Source of the DNA: Candidatus Ruminimicrobiellum bubulum
GTDB lineage: Bacteria > Elusimicrobiota > Endomicrobiia > Endomicrobiales > Endomicrobiaceae
Direction of reading: 5' to 3'
Assembly (NCBI GenBank): GCA_017651625.1
Contig: JAGCCP010000030.1
Span: forward strand, 62,001-126,000
Length of the DNA stretch: 64,000 nt
The notes beneath the pieces are model-generated. The model did no database searches. It saw only the letters and a program-made list of their open reading frames with translations, and was not told the DNA's origin. Positions 52,262 through 62,564 of this stretch are shown piece by piece. Made by a program: the position numbers and the translations under genes. Within the stretch, counting starts at the first letter, position 1. Each line of letters opens with the position of its first letter.

Positions 52262-52598
52262 ACAATTAGCGCTTTCTATAGTTGAAACGGGGGAAATATC
52301 TCCGTCTGTTTCCGAATGGATAAATAAAAATTTATCAAAAAGTGAGCTAAAACTTTTTGTAAATTATTTGGAAAGAGCATTAAAAGAAGCTACCGTTACC
52401 GTAAGGTATGCGGGAAATCCGTCGCAGGCAACAAAAAACAAAATTCAAAAAATGTTTCCCGACAAGAATCTTGTTTATGTAAGAGACGATAAAGAAATCG
52501 GTGCGGGAATCAGATTTGAATTCGGCGATTATATTTTAGATTACACTGTAACAAATATGATTGTAAAAATAATGAAAGATATAAGAGAGAGTTTATGA
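52242..52598 (+). CDS. atpH: ATP synthase F1 subunit delta, short form
   Basis: Delta links the peripheral stalk to the top of F1. This protein has only 118 residues, against about 175-185 in most bacteria. The C-terminal end is delta-like (VYVRDDKEIGAGIRFEFGDYILDYTVTNMIVKIM), while the N-terminal helical bundle that normally binds alpha is much reduced. The gene overlaps atpF by 20 bases and atpA by 4, so position supports the call. No frameshift is obvious, because atpF is intact and full length. Confidence 0.85.
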   Translation: MKKQQIKQLALSIVETGEISPSVSEWINKNLSKSELKLFVNYLERALKEATVTVRYAGNPSQATKNKIQKMFPDKNLVYVRDDKEIGAGIRFEFGDYILDYTVTNMIVKIMKDIRESL

Positions 52599-54106
52599 AA
52601 CCAGAAGAACTTATAAAACAGATAGAAGAAAAACTTAATTCCGTAGACATTAGTCCTGAACTTGTTAATTACGGTATAGTTGAAACCGTAGGAGACGGTA
52701 TCGTTAAAGCTACCGGCCTTTCAGGTGTAGGTTACGGAGAAGAAGTTGAATTTGAAAACAAAGCTAAAGGCTTGGTTTTGAATTTGGATGAAGATGCCGT
52801 TTATATCGTGTTACTTTCCGATATAGAAGTTACCAGAGGAATGAAAGTATCCACAACGGGAAAAATTCTCGGTATAAATGTATCCGACAAATTGATAGGA
52901 AGAGTTATCGATCCTACATGCAAACCGTTAGATGAAAAAGAACTTAAAATAGACGACGGAAAACTTTATCCGTTGGAAAAAATTGCTGCGGGTATTATTG
53001 AAAGAAGTCCTGTAGACAGACCTATAAAAACAGGTATTAAAGCTATCGATGCCATGATACCTATAGGAAGAGGTCAAAGAGAACTTATTATCGGTGACAG
53101 AAATACCGGTAAAACAGCAATTGCCATAGATACAATTATCAACCAGAAAAAATTGGATTTGGGATTAAAAAGAGTTATTTGTATATATTGTGCGATAGGT
53201 CAGAAAAGATCTAACGTTGCATCACTTGTTGCAAAACTCAAAGAAGCAGGTGCAATGGACTACACAATAGTAGTTTCAGCAACCGCTTCGGATCCTGCAT
53301 CTTTACAATACATAGCACCTTTTGCAGCTTGTGCAATCGGTGAATATTTTATGGAAAAAGGCGAAGATGTTCTTGTTGTATATGACGATTTAACAAAACA
53401 TGCTTGGGCTTACAGACAAATATCGTTGTTACTTAAGAAACCTGCAGGTAGAGAAGCATATCCCGGAGATATCTTCTATTTACATTCAAGATTACTTGAA
53501 AGAGCAGTAAGACTTTCCGACAAAAACGGCGGAGGAACATTAACGGCTCTTCCTATAATAGAAACTCAAGGAAACGATGTTTCCGCATATATTCCTACAA
53601 ACGTTATTTCTATTACCGACGGACAGATTTATCTCGAAGGAGATTTGTTCAATGCCGGTGTAAGACCTGCACTTAACGTAGGTTTGTCTGTATCCAGAGT
53701 AGGTGGAGCGGCACAAACGAAACCTATGAAACAGTTGGCAGGCCCTGTAAGACTTGAACTTTCACAGTTCAGAGAATTACAAAGTTTTGCTCAGTTCGGC
53801 AGTGATTTGGATGAAGATACATTAAATAAGATTAACAGAGGTAAAGTTTTAACCGAAGTATTAAAACAGCCTCAATATAAACCTTTTGATGAAGCATCCG
53901 AAATCATTGCAATATATTCTGCAACATCAGGTTGTTTAGATGATGTTAAAATAGACGATATCATGTCTGCGGAAAACAAGATTATCGAGTTTGTAAAATT
54001 AAATTATAAAGATTTGGTTAAAAAACTCGGTGAAAACAAAAAGTTGGATGAACAAACATTATCGGAACTTAAGAATGCGATAATGGAATGTAAAAAAACA
54101 ATTTAA
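52595..54106 (+). CDS. atpA: ATP synthase F1 subunit alpha
   Basis: The 503-residue non-catalytic nucleotide-binding subunit. The P-loop is GDRNTGKTAIAID near residue 169, and the signature GGAAQTKPMKQLAGPVRLELSQFRELQSFAQFGSDLD is intact. The N-terminal barrel begins after a short helix that binds delta. The start overlaps the atpH stop by 4 bases. Confidence 0.97.
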   Translation: MKPEELIKQIEEKLNSVDISPELVNYGIVETVGDGIVKATGLSGVGYGEEVEFENKAKGLVLNLDEDAVYIVLLSDIEVTRGMKVSTTGKILGINVSDKLIGRVIDPTCKPLDEKELKIDDGKLYPLEKIAAGIIERSPVDRPIKTGIKAIDAMIPIGRGQRELIIGDRNTGKTAIAIDTIINQKKLDLGLKRVICIYCAIGQKRSNVASLVAKLKEAGAMDYTIVVSATASDPASLQYIAPFAACAIGEYFMEKGEDVLVVYDDLTKHAWAYRQISLLLKKPAGREAYPGDIFYLHSRLLERAVRLSDKNGGGTLTALPIIETQGNDVSAYIPTNVISITDGQIYLEGDLFNAGVRPALNVGLSVSRVGGAAQTKPMKQLAGPVRLELSQFRELQSFAQFGSDLDEDTLNKINRGKVLTEVLKQPQYKPFDEASEIIAIYSATSGCLDDVKIDDIMSAENKIIEFVKLNYKDLVKKLGENKKLDEQTLSELKNAIMECKKTI

Positions 54107-54118
54107 TGAGAAAATATA

Positions 54119-54964
54119 ATGGCGGAAAACTTACAACAAGTAAAAAAAAGAATTAAAACGGCCGACAGCATAGCTCAAATAACAAAGGCTATGGAAATGA
54201 TTGCCGCTTCTAAAATAAAAAAAGCACAATCTGCCGTTGAAAAGAATAAACCTTATGCCGACAGAGTAAAATTTATCGTGCAGAAAATATTGGCTGAAAA
54301 CAGCGATTTGGCATTAAATTCATCTTTTATAAGTTTGAATTCGAACTCTTCAAAAAAATTGGTTTTCGTTATTTCAAGCGATAAAGGTTTGTGCGGCGGT
54401 TTACTTGCAAATATTTATAAACAAGTTTACACCAATGTAACAAAAGATGATTATGTTGTTACAATAGGTAAAAAAGCTCAAAACTTTTGTATAAAGAACG
54501 GTTACAATGTTAAAGCATCTTTTAATATGGGATCTTCATTTCCTAAATACGAAAGCATATTTCCTATATTGAAGATAATGCAAAACTTGTATGAAACAAA
54601 AGAAATATCGGCAGTAGATGTTATTTATACTAATTTCAAGAATCGTTTGGTTCAGGAAGCTGTAACAAAAGTTCTTGCACCGATAGAAAGAGATGAAAAT
54701 TTTGTAAATAAAGGGGAACATGTTTTTGAACCTTCTTCCAAAGAAGTGTTGGATCAGTTGATTCCTTATTATTTTGAAGCATTGTTTTATAATATGTTAA
54801 TGAATGCTTATGCAAGCGAGCAGGCTGCAAGAATGTCTGCAATGAGCAATGCAAACGAAAATGCAAAAGAAATATCTGCATCGTTAACAATAGTTTATAA
54901 TAAGTCCAGACAAGAAAAAATCACTAATGAAATTCTTGATTTGGCAAACGGACAAATACATTAA
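54119..54964 (+). CDS. atpG: ATP synthase F1 subunit gamma
   Basis: The 281-residue central shaft. The N-terminal helix is LQQVKKRIKTADSIAQITKAMEMIAASKIKKAQ, the core has LVFVISSDKGLCGGLLANI, and the C-terminal helix includes ASEQAARMSAMSNANENAKEI. It ends 188 bases before atpD; that gap holds a dispersed repeat element, which is unusual inside an atp operon. Confidence 0.96.
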   Translation: MAENLQQVKKRIKTADSIAQITKAMEMIAASKIKKAQSAVEKNKPYADRVKFIVQKILAENSDLALNSSFISLNSNSSKKLVFVISSDKGLCGGLLANIYKQVYTNVTKDDYVVTIGKKAQNFCIKNGYNVKASFNMGSSFPKYESIFPILKIMQNLYETKEISAVDVIYTNFKNRLVQEAVTKVLAPIERDENFVNKGEHVFEPSSKEVLDQLIPYYFEALFYNMLMNAYASEQAARMSAMSNANENAKEISASLTIVYNKSRQEKITNEILDLANGQIH

Positions 54965-55112
54965 AAATTTGCCTATGGCAAATTTGGAAGAATGGAAGAT
55001 TAGAGGTATGGAAGATTAGATGAAAAGAGGAAGAATAAATAATAACAAAGTTTGCATAGCAAATTTTATATTTATGCTTCCGATCATCAAATCTTCAAAT
55101 CATCCAATCTTC
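54965..55112 (+). repeat. Dispersed intergenic element, copy C, inside the atp operon
   Basis: The perfect hairpin AAATTTGCC-TAT-GGCAAATTT (54965-54985) is followed by the array GGAAGAATGGAAGATTAG, AGGTATGGAAGATTAGATG, the spacer AGAGGAAGAATAAATAATAAC, a second hairpin AAGTTTGC-ATA-GCAAATTT, and a right arm ATCAAATCTTCAAATCATCC then AATCTTC that complements the array. It separates atpG from atpD and ends about 40 bases before the atpD start. Confidence 0.8.
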
Positions 55113-55134
55113 AAAAACACGAAGTGATTTTTAA

Positions 55135-56555
<1,421 letters not shown>

Positions 56556-56556
<1 letters not shown>

Positions 56557-56993
56557 TGGCTAATATTTATAAATTAGATATATTATCTCCGGAAGGAACT
56601 ACTTTTAGCGGAAATGTTAAACAAGCGACATTCCCTACCACTTCCGGTTTAATTACAATACTTGCGGGACATACCGCTTTAATAACTAATCTTTCTCAAG
56701 GGGATATCGAAATAGAACCTGAAGAAGGGGAAAAGAAAAGTATTGCAATATCGGGCGGTTTTTTGGAAGTATCTGAAAATATGGTAAGTGTAGTTGCGGA
56801 TTTTGCCGTAAGAAGCGAAGATATAGACGACAACTTAATAGAAAAAGCAAAGAGATATGCCGAAGAACAGAAAAAGAAAAAAGATAACGTTAATACGGAA
56901 ATGGCAGAAAGAGAATTACAAAAAGCAATATTGGCACTTAAAGTTTTGGAACATAATAAACTAAAAAGAAAGAGTAAAGGAGTAAAATATTGA
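56556..56993 (+). CDS. atpC: ATP synthase F1 subunit epsilon
   Basis: The 145-residue protein has the N-terminal beta-sandwich (LDILSPEGTTFSGNVKQATFPTTSGLITILAGHTALIT) and a C-terminal helical hairpin (IEKAKRYAEEQKKKKDNVNTEMAERELQKAILAL) that can inhibit rotation. The tail is Lys-rich. It overlaps the next gene by 4 bases. Confidence 0.94.
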
Positions 56994-57904
56994 AAAAATT
57001 CAATTTATTCTTAACAGCTTTATTTGTTTGTAGTATTTTTATGTTTTCATGTTCTTCAGCACAAAAAGAAAAAGTTTCTTCTATGGAGGCTACCGAAGAA
57101 GGTGACGAAGTAGCCCAGGAACAAGTTGTATTTACAACAAAAAAACTTACAAAATCAGATATAAAATCTAAGACTTATGCTTATATTCTCGAAGGAAAAA
57201 CTGTTGCAACCGAAATCGTCGATACAAAAGGTGAAGTTATATTTTTCCAAGGAGAAATTCCTAACGGACTTATTAAGGAATACGATGCGGATAACAATAT
57301 AGTATCCGAAATGAATTATAATGCCGGAAAACTCGAAGGTGTTACAAAAACGTTTTATCCGGGCGGAAAAACAGTTTCTTCCGTAAAAAATTACAGAAGC
57401 GGTATTTTAGAAGGTAAAGTTATAGAATACTACGAAAACGGAAACAAGAAATTGGATTCCAATTATAAAGACGGTATTTTAAACGGAACCGTAAAAAAAT
57501 ATTCCATGTCGGGCACATTGTTATCAAGCGCACAATATTCCGACGGGCAATTGGAAGGTATGTATAAAGAGTATTTTGTTACCGGAACACCCAAAATAGA
57601 AACCGAATATTATAACGGTTTAAAAGAAGGTTTAAGTAAAGAATATTTTTCGGGCGGAATATTAAAATCTCAGTATAATTTTTCTCAAGGAAAATTGGAA
57701 GGTGATTCTCATATATATTATGAAGACGGCAGCATAAACAAAATAGAAAAATATAAAAACAATAAATTGAACGGTGATACAAAAATATACAGTAACAATA
57801 ATTCCGAAATTCCTTTATACGTAGATACTTATGTAAACGGAAAAAAGAAAGTAAGAAAAGCTTTCAGCAGTAAAGGTGAACAAATTTTTAAAATACAATA
57901 TTAA
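56990..57904 (+). CDS. MORN-repeat lipoprotein (YwqK-like)
   Basis: The 304-residue protein has a lipoprotein signal (FLTALFVCSIFMFSC, Cys near 21) and about eight MORN-like units of roughly 22 residues, each 'G.L.G....Y..G....', for example GKLEGVTKTFYPGGKTVSSVKNYRSGILEGKVIEYYENGNKK. Proteins of this kind are often annotated as YwqK antitoxins, but lipid-anchored forms are common and probably structural or binding proteins. A TTG start is chosen because AAAGGAG lies seven bases upstream and the TTG overlaps the atpC stop. It is probably co-transcribed with atp. Confidence 0.85.
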   Translation: MKKFNLFLTALFVCSIFMFSCSSAQKEKVSSMEATEEGDEVAQEQVVFTTKKLTKSDIKSKTYAYILEGKTVATEIVDTKGEVIFFQGEIPNGLIKEYDADNNIVSEMNYNAGKLEGVTKTFYPGGKTVSSVKNYRSGILEGKVIEYYENGNKKLDSNYKDGILNGTVKKYSMSGTLLSSAQYSDGQLEGMYKEYFVTGTPKIETEYYNGLKEGLSKEYFSGGILKSQYNFSQGKLEGDSHIYYEDGSINKIEKYKNNKLNGDTKIYSNNNSEIPLYVDTYVNGKKKVRKAFSSKGEQIFKIQY

Positions 57905-57926
57905 AAAATAGTAGAGAGGTTTGGTT

Positions 57927-58676
57927 ATGTCAGGTCATAATAAGTGGGCAAGTATTAAGCACAAAAAAGCAGCTACAGATGCTAAAAGAGGTAAAATTTT
58001 CACAAAGATAATCAGAGAAATAGTTGTTGCAGCTAAGGAAGGCGGAGGAGTAATAGAAAACAACGCAAGATTAAGAAAGGCAGTTGATGATGCAAGAGAA
58101 GCAAATATGCCTCAAGATAATATTAAAAAAGCTATTCAAAGAGGAACAGGTGAACTTCCGGGTGCTGTTTACGAAGAAAACACGTACGAAGGTTACGGTC
58201 CTGCAGGTGTAGCTTTGATAGTTGAAACAACTACGGATAACAAAAACAGAACAGCTTCCGAAATAAGAAAAATATTTTCAAAACATTCCGGAAGTATGGG
58301 AGAATCCGGTTGTGTAGGTTGGATGTTCTCCAAAAAAGGTTTTATTTCAATAGATAAATCAGCAGGTGACGAAGATACAATTATGACAGTAGCATTGGAT
58401 GCCGGTGCGGAAGATTTTGTTGCGGAAGACGATTGTTACGAAATATATACAACAACAAACGATTTTAATTCCGTTTTAGATGCAATAAAAGCTAAAAATA
58501 TTCCTGTTGCGGAATCCGAAATAACAATGATACCTCAAACATATGTAAAACTCGAAGGTGATAATGCCGAACATATGTTGAAATTGTTAGACGAATTGGA
58601 AGAACATGATGATGTTAAAGACGTTTATTCCAATTTCGATATATCTAAAGAAGATATGGAAAAATACGGAGCATAA
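57927..58676 (+). CDS. yebC: YebC/PmpR family transcriptional regulator
   Basis: The 249-residue protein starts MSGHNKWASIKHKKAATDAKRGKIFTKI, the family N-terminus; an upstream TTG would add two residues, but GAGAGG is better placed for this ATG. Blocks NARLRKAVDDAREANMPQDNIKKAIQRGTGE and YEGYGPAGVALIVETTTDNKNRTASEIRKIF are typical. YebC proteins have been described as transcription regulators and, more recently, as helpers in translating proline-rich stretches. It abuts ruvC (stop and start overlap), a common pairing. Confidence 0.95.
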   Translation: MSGHNKWASIKHKKAATDAKRGKIFTKIIREIVVAAKEGGGVIENNARLRKAVDDAREANMPQDNIKKAIQRGTGELPGAVYEENTYEGYGPAGVALIVETTTDNKNRTASEIRKIFSKHSGSMGESGCVGWMFSKKGFISIDKSAGDEDTIMTVALDAGAEDFVAEDDCYEIYTTTNDFNSVLDAIKAKNIPVAESEITMIPQTYVKLEGDNAEHMLKLLDELEEHDDVKDVYSNFDISKEDMEKYGA

Positions 58677-59161
58677 TGATAGTATTGGGAATAGATCCCG
58701 GTTTGGCAATGCCCGGCTGGGGAGTAGTATATAAGGGGAAAACCGATAAGCTTACTTGTTTGGCTTACGGTTGCATGAAAACGTACCCCAAAGACACTTT
58801 AGCCGACAGACTAAAGTTCATATTCACAGAAACACAAAAAATCGTAGATACATATAAACCTGAAGTAGTTGCTATGGAAGATATCTTTTTTTTAAAAGGA
58901 TCTAAAGTCATAGCAACTATCGGTCAGGCAAGAGGCGCCTTAATATCGGCGGTAGTAACAAAAGACCTTCCTTTATTCGAATATAATCCGAGAACAATAA
59001 AAATGGCTTTAACCGGTTACGGATTAGCCGACAAGTATCAAATGCAACATATGGTAAAAACTATGTTGGGATTAAAAGAAATTCCTAAACCGGATGATGC
59101 TGCAGATGCTTTGGCCATGGCAATTTGTCATATTAATACTAACAGATTTATTGTGAAATAA
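58676..59161 (+). CDS. ruvC: Holliday junction endonuclease RuvC
   Basis: RuvC cuts Holliday junctions symmetrically. The 161-residue protein has the catalytic acids in ILGIDPGLAMPGWGVV (Asp6), VVAMEDIFFLKG (Glu) and PDDAADALAMAICH (Asp pair). The N-terminal 'DPG' is standard. ruvA and ruvB do not follow; the transcript runs into a palindromic repeat zone and then faces lptD. Confidence 0.94.
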   Translation: MIVLGIDPGLAMPGWGVVYKGKTDKLTCLAYGCMKTYPKDTLADRLKFIFTETQKIVDTYKPEVVAMEDIFFLKGSKVIATIGQARGALISAVVTKDLPLFEYNPRTIKMALTGYGLADKYQMQHMVKTMLGLKEIPKPDDAADALAMAICHINTNRFIVK

Positions 59162-59179
59162 ATCTGTTACCATTATATC

Positions 59180-59309
59180 GAACGAATATTTTGGACTACA
59201 CTTTTGCATTTTAAAATCTTATGTACCGCTTTTGCGATATGTACACCGCAATTTTAAAATGCTTCAGTTCGTCACAAACTATTCGTTCTCTAACGACCAC
59301 GACAAAAGG
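59180..59309 (+). repeat. Palindromic element 1 after ruvC
   Basis: Nested arms are symmetrical about 59234: GAACGAATA (59180-59188) with TATTCGTTC (59280-59288), and GCATTTTAAAAT (59206-59217) with ATTTTAAAATGC (59251-59262). Inside are CTTATGTACCGC and GTACACCGC. Its core is homologous to element 2 in the opposite orientation. Confidence 0.75.
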
Positions 59310-59320
59310 AAAAAACTGTC

Positions 59321-59341
59321 ATTCTGAACTTGATTCAGAAT
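59321..59341. repeat. Short dispersed-type palindrome ATTCTGAA-N5-TTCAGAAT
   Basis: A perfect 8-bp inverted repeat with loop CTTGA, preceded by GTC. I recall this 'TCATTCTGAAC...TTCAGAATC' palindrome as a frequent interspersed motif in many bacterial genomes. It lies between the two larger elements. Confidence 0.7.
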
Positions 59342-59416
59342 CTATCAAAATATCTTTCCTATTGGTCATTTTTGCCTCCAAAGGATTTATAGATTTTAAA
59401 TTATAACGAAGTATTT

Positions 59417-59543
59417 GCTGTTTGCCGTTGTCGTTGGTTGCTCTCAAAGAGTTTCAAAGTTTTTGTTTAGAATGAAGCATTTGCCGACTGTGGTGTACTG
59501 AAATGTAAGCGGTAGCGGATGGTACATAAGGGAGGCAAATGCG
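59417..59543 (-). repeat. Palindromic element 2, inverted homologue of element 1
   Basis: On the minus strand it reads GCATTTGCCTCCCTTATGTACC, broken here as GCATTT-6 bases-CTTATGTACC, then GTACACC-9 bases-AAATGCTTC, and later AACGACAACGGCAAA. Element 1 has the same words at the same spacings. GCATTTGCC/GGCAAATGC form its own outer stem. Confidence 0.72.
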
Positions 59544-59591
59544 AAATTATAAGTAAAAAATTAAACTCGTTTCGCTAAATATAAAAAAGAA

Positions 59592-61619
59592 TTATCTCCA
59601 CGGATAAAATTCTTGATCTATCTCTTTAGTTCCGTCTTTTTTGGTGAGTGTGGGGACATTGGATTTCATTTCAAACTTTAAATAGAACTCGAAATATTCT
59701 TCTCTAAGCCTGAAACTTGCCCCTAAATTGAAACAATGTAAGTCTCTGTATACTTTTAACTCTTGATCTCTTTTAGACCACTTATTTTCCGTATAATGGC
59801 TTGTTATTCTTATAAGATAATCAAGTCTCCACTTTGAATTTAACCAGAAACCTATACCGGAAACCAAATCAACTTCTTCGGGTCTGGTTTGATAATAGAA
59901 AGCGGAAAACTTAAAATAAAATCTTTCTAATTTTCCGAACATAGAATCAAACTGTAAAGAATTGAATTTGAACGGATGTAAATCTTGAGTTTGTTTTAAA
60001 AAGATTGTCACTTTTGATGACGGAACATAAGTTATTTCCGTTATAAACGGATACCAATCTATATAACCCAAATTTTCCAAATCTCTTAAATCGTAACCGG
60101 TGGTATTTCTTACCGTTAAATTGGAGTTTGTATAAATGTAATTGTTAAATAAAATAGCATTTTGTTCTACACCTTTATCTTCTGCATCGGTATCTATGTT
60201 TAATCTGTTAATGTCAGACCTTAATCTTGCATTGTACGATAAGTTCCAATCCATCCACCATGTAGGTCTGTATCTTGTGTTAAAAGAGCCGTAATACCTT
60301 GTAGTTAAGTTTTTATCGTCATCTTCGGGATTTATACTGTCATAAAAAGTTCCGTTTACGCCTAAAGTAGGTTTTACCGTCATTCTTTTTGATACTTTAT
60401 AATCTTTTGTTATATTATAGTCGGCAGTTGCACTTATTCTTCTATAGTCGTAAGTGTTGGAAGAATATTCCATTTCATAATTTGTTTTGTTTTCCAAATT
60501 AAATGTAAAACTGCTGTAAGCACCTAACGTTTTTGTAGGATACAAAGAATAATAAACCTGCGGTAATATTAAATAAGAACCGTTCTGAATTTTATCTGTT
60601 ATCGGATTATATATTTGATACAATTCGGACATTACTCTTAAATTTGATTTTTTGCTCTGTCTTGTAATTGAGACATAAGATCTTCTTTTGTTTAATACTC
60701 TGTCCCAATCGTCAAGTGAGTATCTGTTATTAAAATAAGAATCACTCACAAATTCCGCATGAGATTGTATCAACCATAAATCGTTTATTTTTTGCCAATA
60801 AGAAGGCTTTATCATCCATCTTTGCGAGTCTTCTTTTCTGTCTTGTGTTCCGTATGCATATAAAGTAGCTTTTAAGTTATCTTTATCGTAATAGTTTGTT
60901 TCGAGTCCTACACCTTCGCCTCTTGTGCCTAAATAGTCTAATAAAAGGGCTGAATTTAATTTATCTGTAAATTTATACTTTAACTTAGCTTTTGCCGATA
61001 AACCACCATCGTTAGTGTATCCGGGCTCGATTTCGTAACTGAATTTACTATCCGAACTTGCCAAATTTCTTGTATATTTAGGAAAATAAAAAACAGGAAC
61101 TTTACCTACATAATAAGTTGCTTTATAAATCGTTATTCTTTTATCTACAATATAAACACCTTTTTTAGCAAAAGCATAGTGGTGGGGATTATCCAAATCG
61201 CAGTTTGAAAGTTTTACATTTTCTATCTCGTAAGTATCCGAAGAAAGTTTTACCATTTTTTCGGCTTTAAAAAATATTGATGATGATGTTCCGAACGTAT
61301 TTTCAAGATCGCCTTGCTCTTTAGCCATATCGTATTCGATTTTATCTGACATTAAAAGACTTTTCTCTTCCGAAATTTCAACATTTCCCTCGGCTTTAAG
61401 ATGTTGATCTCTTATTCTCATTTCAATGTTATCGGCTTTTATTATTTTATCTGTCCATTCAAGTTCAACGTTACCTTCGGCAGTAATAATTTCATCATCT
61501 TGCTGGTATGTTAAAGAATCTGCTTTTATCGTCACTTCATAAGCACAAAAAGCCTTTGAAGTAAAAATAAACGATAAACACAATATAGATAATAAGAAGA
61601 TTGTTTTTTTATGAAGCAT
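59592..61619 (-). CDS. lptD: LPS-assembly outer-membrane protein LptD
   Basis: LptD, with LptE, inserts lipopolysaccharide in the outer leaflet. The 675-residue protein has a signal peptide (FLLSILCLSFIFTSKAFCA) and an N-terminal OstA/LptA-like beta-jellyroll (KADSLTYQQDDEIITAEGNVELEWTDKIIKADNIEM... LKAEGNVEI). A long beta-rich barrel follows, with the conserved entry VYIVDKRITIYKATYYVGKVPVFYFPKY. It shows the cell has an outer membrane with LPS or a similar glycolipid. The gene is the last of the accD-folC-ROK-lptD run and starts 3 bases after the kinase gene. Confidence 0.92.
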   Translation of the reverse strand: MLHKKTIFLLSILCLSFIFTSKAFCAYEVTIKADSLTYQQDDEIITAEGNVELEWTDKIIKADNIEMRIRDQHLKAEGNVEISEEKSLLMSDKIEYDMAKEQGDLENTFGTSSSIFFKAEKMVKLSSDTYEIENVKLSNCDLDNPHHYAFAKKGVYIVDKRITIYKATYYVGKVPVFYFPKYTRNLASSDSKFSYEIEPGYTNDGGLSAKAKLKYKFTDKLNSALLLDYLGTRGEGVGLETNYYDKDNLKATLYAYGTQDRKEDSQRWMIKPSYWQKINDLWLIQSHAEFVSDSYFNNRYSLDDWDRVLNKRRSYVSITRQSKKSNLRVMSELYQIYNPITDKIQNGSYLILPQVYYSLYPTKTLGAYSSFTFNLENKTNYEMEYSSNTYDYRRISATADYNITKDYKVSKRMTVKPTLGVNGTFYDSINPEDDDKNLTTRYYGSFNTRYRPTWWMDWNLSYNARLRSDINRLNIDTDAEDKGVEQNAILFNNYIYTNSNLTVRNTTGYDLRDLENLGYIDWYPFITEITYVPSSKVTIFLKQTQDLHPFKFNSLQFDSMFGKLERFYFKFSAFYYQTRPEEVDLVSGIGFWLNSKWRLDYLIRITSHYTENKWSKRDQELKVYRDLHCFNLGASFRLREEYFEFYLKFEMKSNVPTLTKKDGTKEIDQEFYPWR

Positions 61620-61622
61620 TTG

Positions 61623-62564
61623 TTAGTTTTTTACAAGCATCGCCGCACCTACAACACCGAGCTTGCTTGTATATTTAGACACCACAATTTTACAAGCTTT
61701 TGCAGCAGTTTTAAATGCTCTCTTTTTTATTTGTTCTTTAGCGGGTTTAATAATTAAGTCGCCGGCATTGCTTATTCCGCCACATAAAACGATACAGTCC
61801 GGATTAAAGAAGTCTATAATGTCGGACAACAATATTCCTAACTTTTCTCCTGCATTGTTCCAAACTTTCTTTGCAACAACATCGCCCTTTTCGGCAGCTT
61901 GAGATAAAAGTTTAGGGGTGATTTGTTCTATATCGTTATTTGCTAATTTCATTATATATTTAGATTTTTTTGTTTTAAGCAAATCTATTGTTTCTTTTAC
62001 GATGTGTCTTACACCGATATATGTTTCGGCACAACCGTAATTTCCGCAATTACATTTTCTACCGTCGGGAACTACCGTAATATGACCTATTTCGCCTGCG
62101 GTTCCGTTGTTACCTCTGAAAAGTTTTTTATTAATTATTATGCCTCCGCCTACACCGGTTCCCAATGTTACACAAACCATATTGTCGGCTTTAGCTTTAA
62201 TATCGAGCCAATAAGCACCTATTGCGGCAGTATTGGCATCGTTATCTACAAAAACTGTTTTTTTAGTGATTTTTTCAATATCTCTTTTTAACTGAACTTT
62301 GTTCCATTTAGGAAGGTTAGGGGAAAGACGAACTATTCCCTGTCTGAAATCTATATCACCTGCAATACCTATACCGATAGTTTTTACCTTGTTGTAGTTT
62401 TTGAATTTTTTAAATACTTCCACTATATTTTCAATGACTGATTTCGGGCTTGCATTTATATCCGTATTAACAACTGCTTCTTCCACAACATTAGCTTTGT
62501 CGTCTACTATCGCTATCTTTATTAATGTTCCGCCCATATCTACACCAAGATAATAATTAGTCAT
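61623..62564 (-). CDS. ROK-family sugar kinase (probable glucokinase)
   Basis: The 313-residue enzyme starts at the ATG preceded by AGAGGAA, giving [22 protein letters not shown] (ATP phosphate-1 motif DMGGT). The ROK zinc site is EIGHITVVPDGRKCNCGNYGCAETYIG, and the catalytic Asp is in VFVDNDANTAA. Bacterial ROK kinases with this plan usually phosphorylate glucose; N-acetylmannosamine and other sugars are also possible. It may use sugar brought by the ABC transporter at 42.6-45.6 kb. It overlaps folC by 4 bases. Confidence 0.92.
   Translation of the reverse strand: MTNYYLGVDMGGTLIKIAIVDDKANVVEEAVVNTDINASPKSVIENIVEVFKKFKNYNKVKTIGIGIAGDIDFRQGIVRLSPNLPKWNKVQLKRDIEKITKKTVFVDNDANTAAIGAYWLDIKAKADNMVCVTLGTGVGGGIIINKKLFRGNNGTAGEIGHITVVPDGRKCNCGNYGCAETYIGVRHIVKETIDLLKTKKSKYIMKLANNDIEQITPKLLSQAAEKGDVVAKKVWNNAGEKLGILLSDIIDFFNPDCIVLCGGISNAGDLIIKPAKEQIKKRAFKTAAKACKIVVSKYTSKLGVVGAAMLVKN

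Larger units (their letters stand above)
59162..59591. other. Gene-free palindromic intergenic region
   Basis: This 430-base gap between convergent ruvC and lptD has no credible gene. It holds two homologous inverted elements and one short palindrome, listed separately. The small open frames in it have no ribosome site and cross the palindromes. Confidence 0.75.

Noticed and set aside
59221-59406. 61-residue plus-strand frame after ruvC
   Set aside because: It lies across palindromic repeat elements, lacks a ribosome site, and its sequence is set by the repeats.
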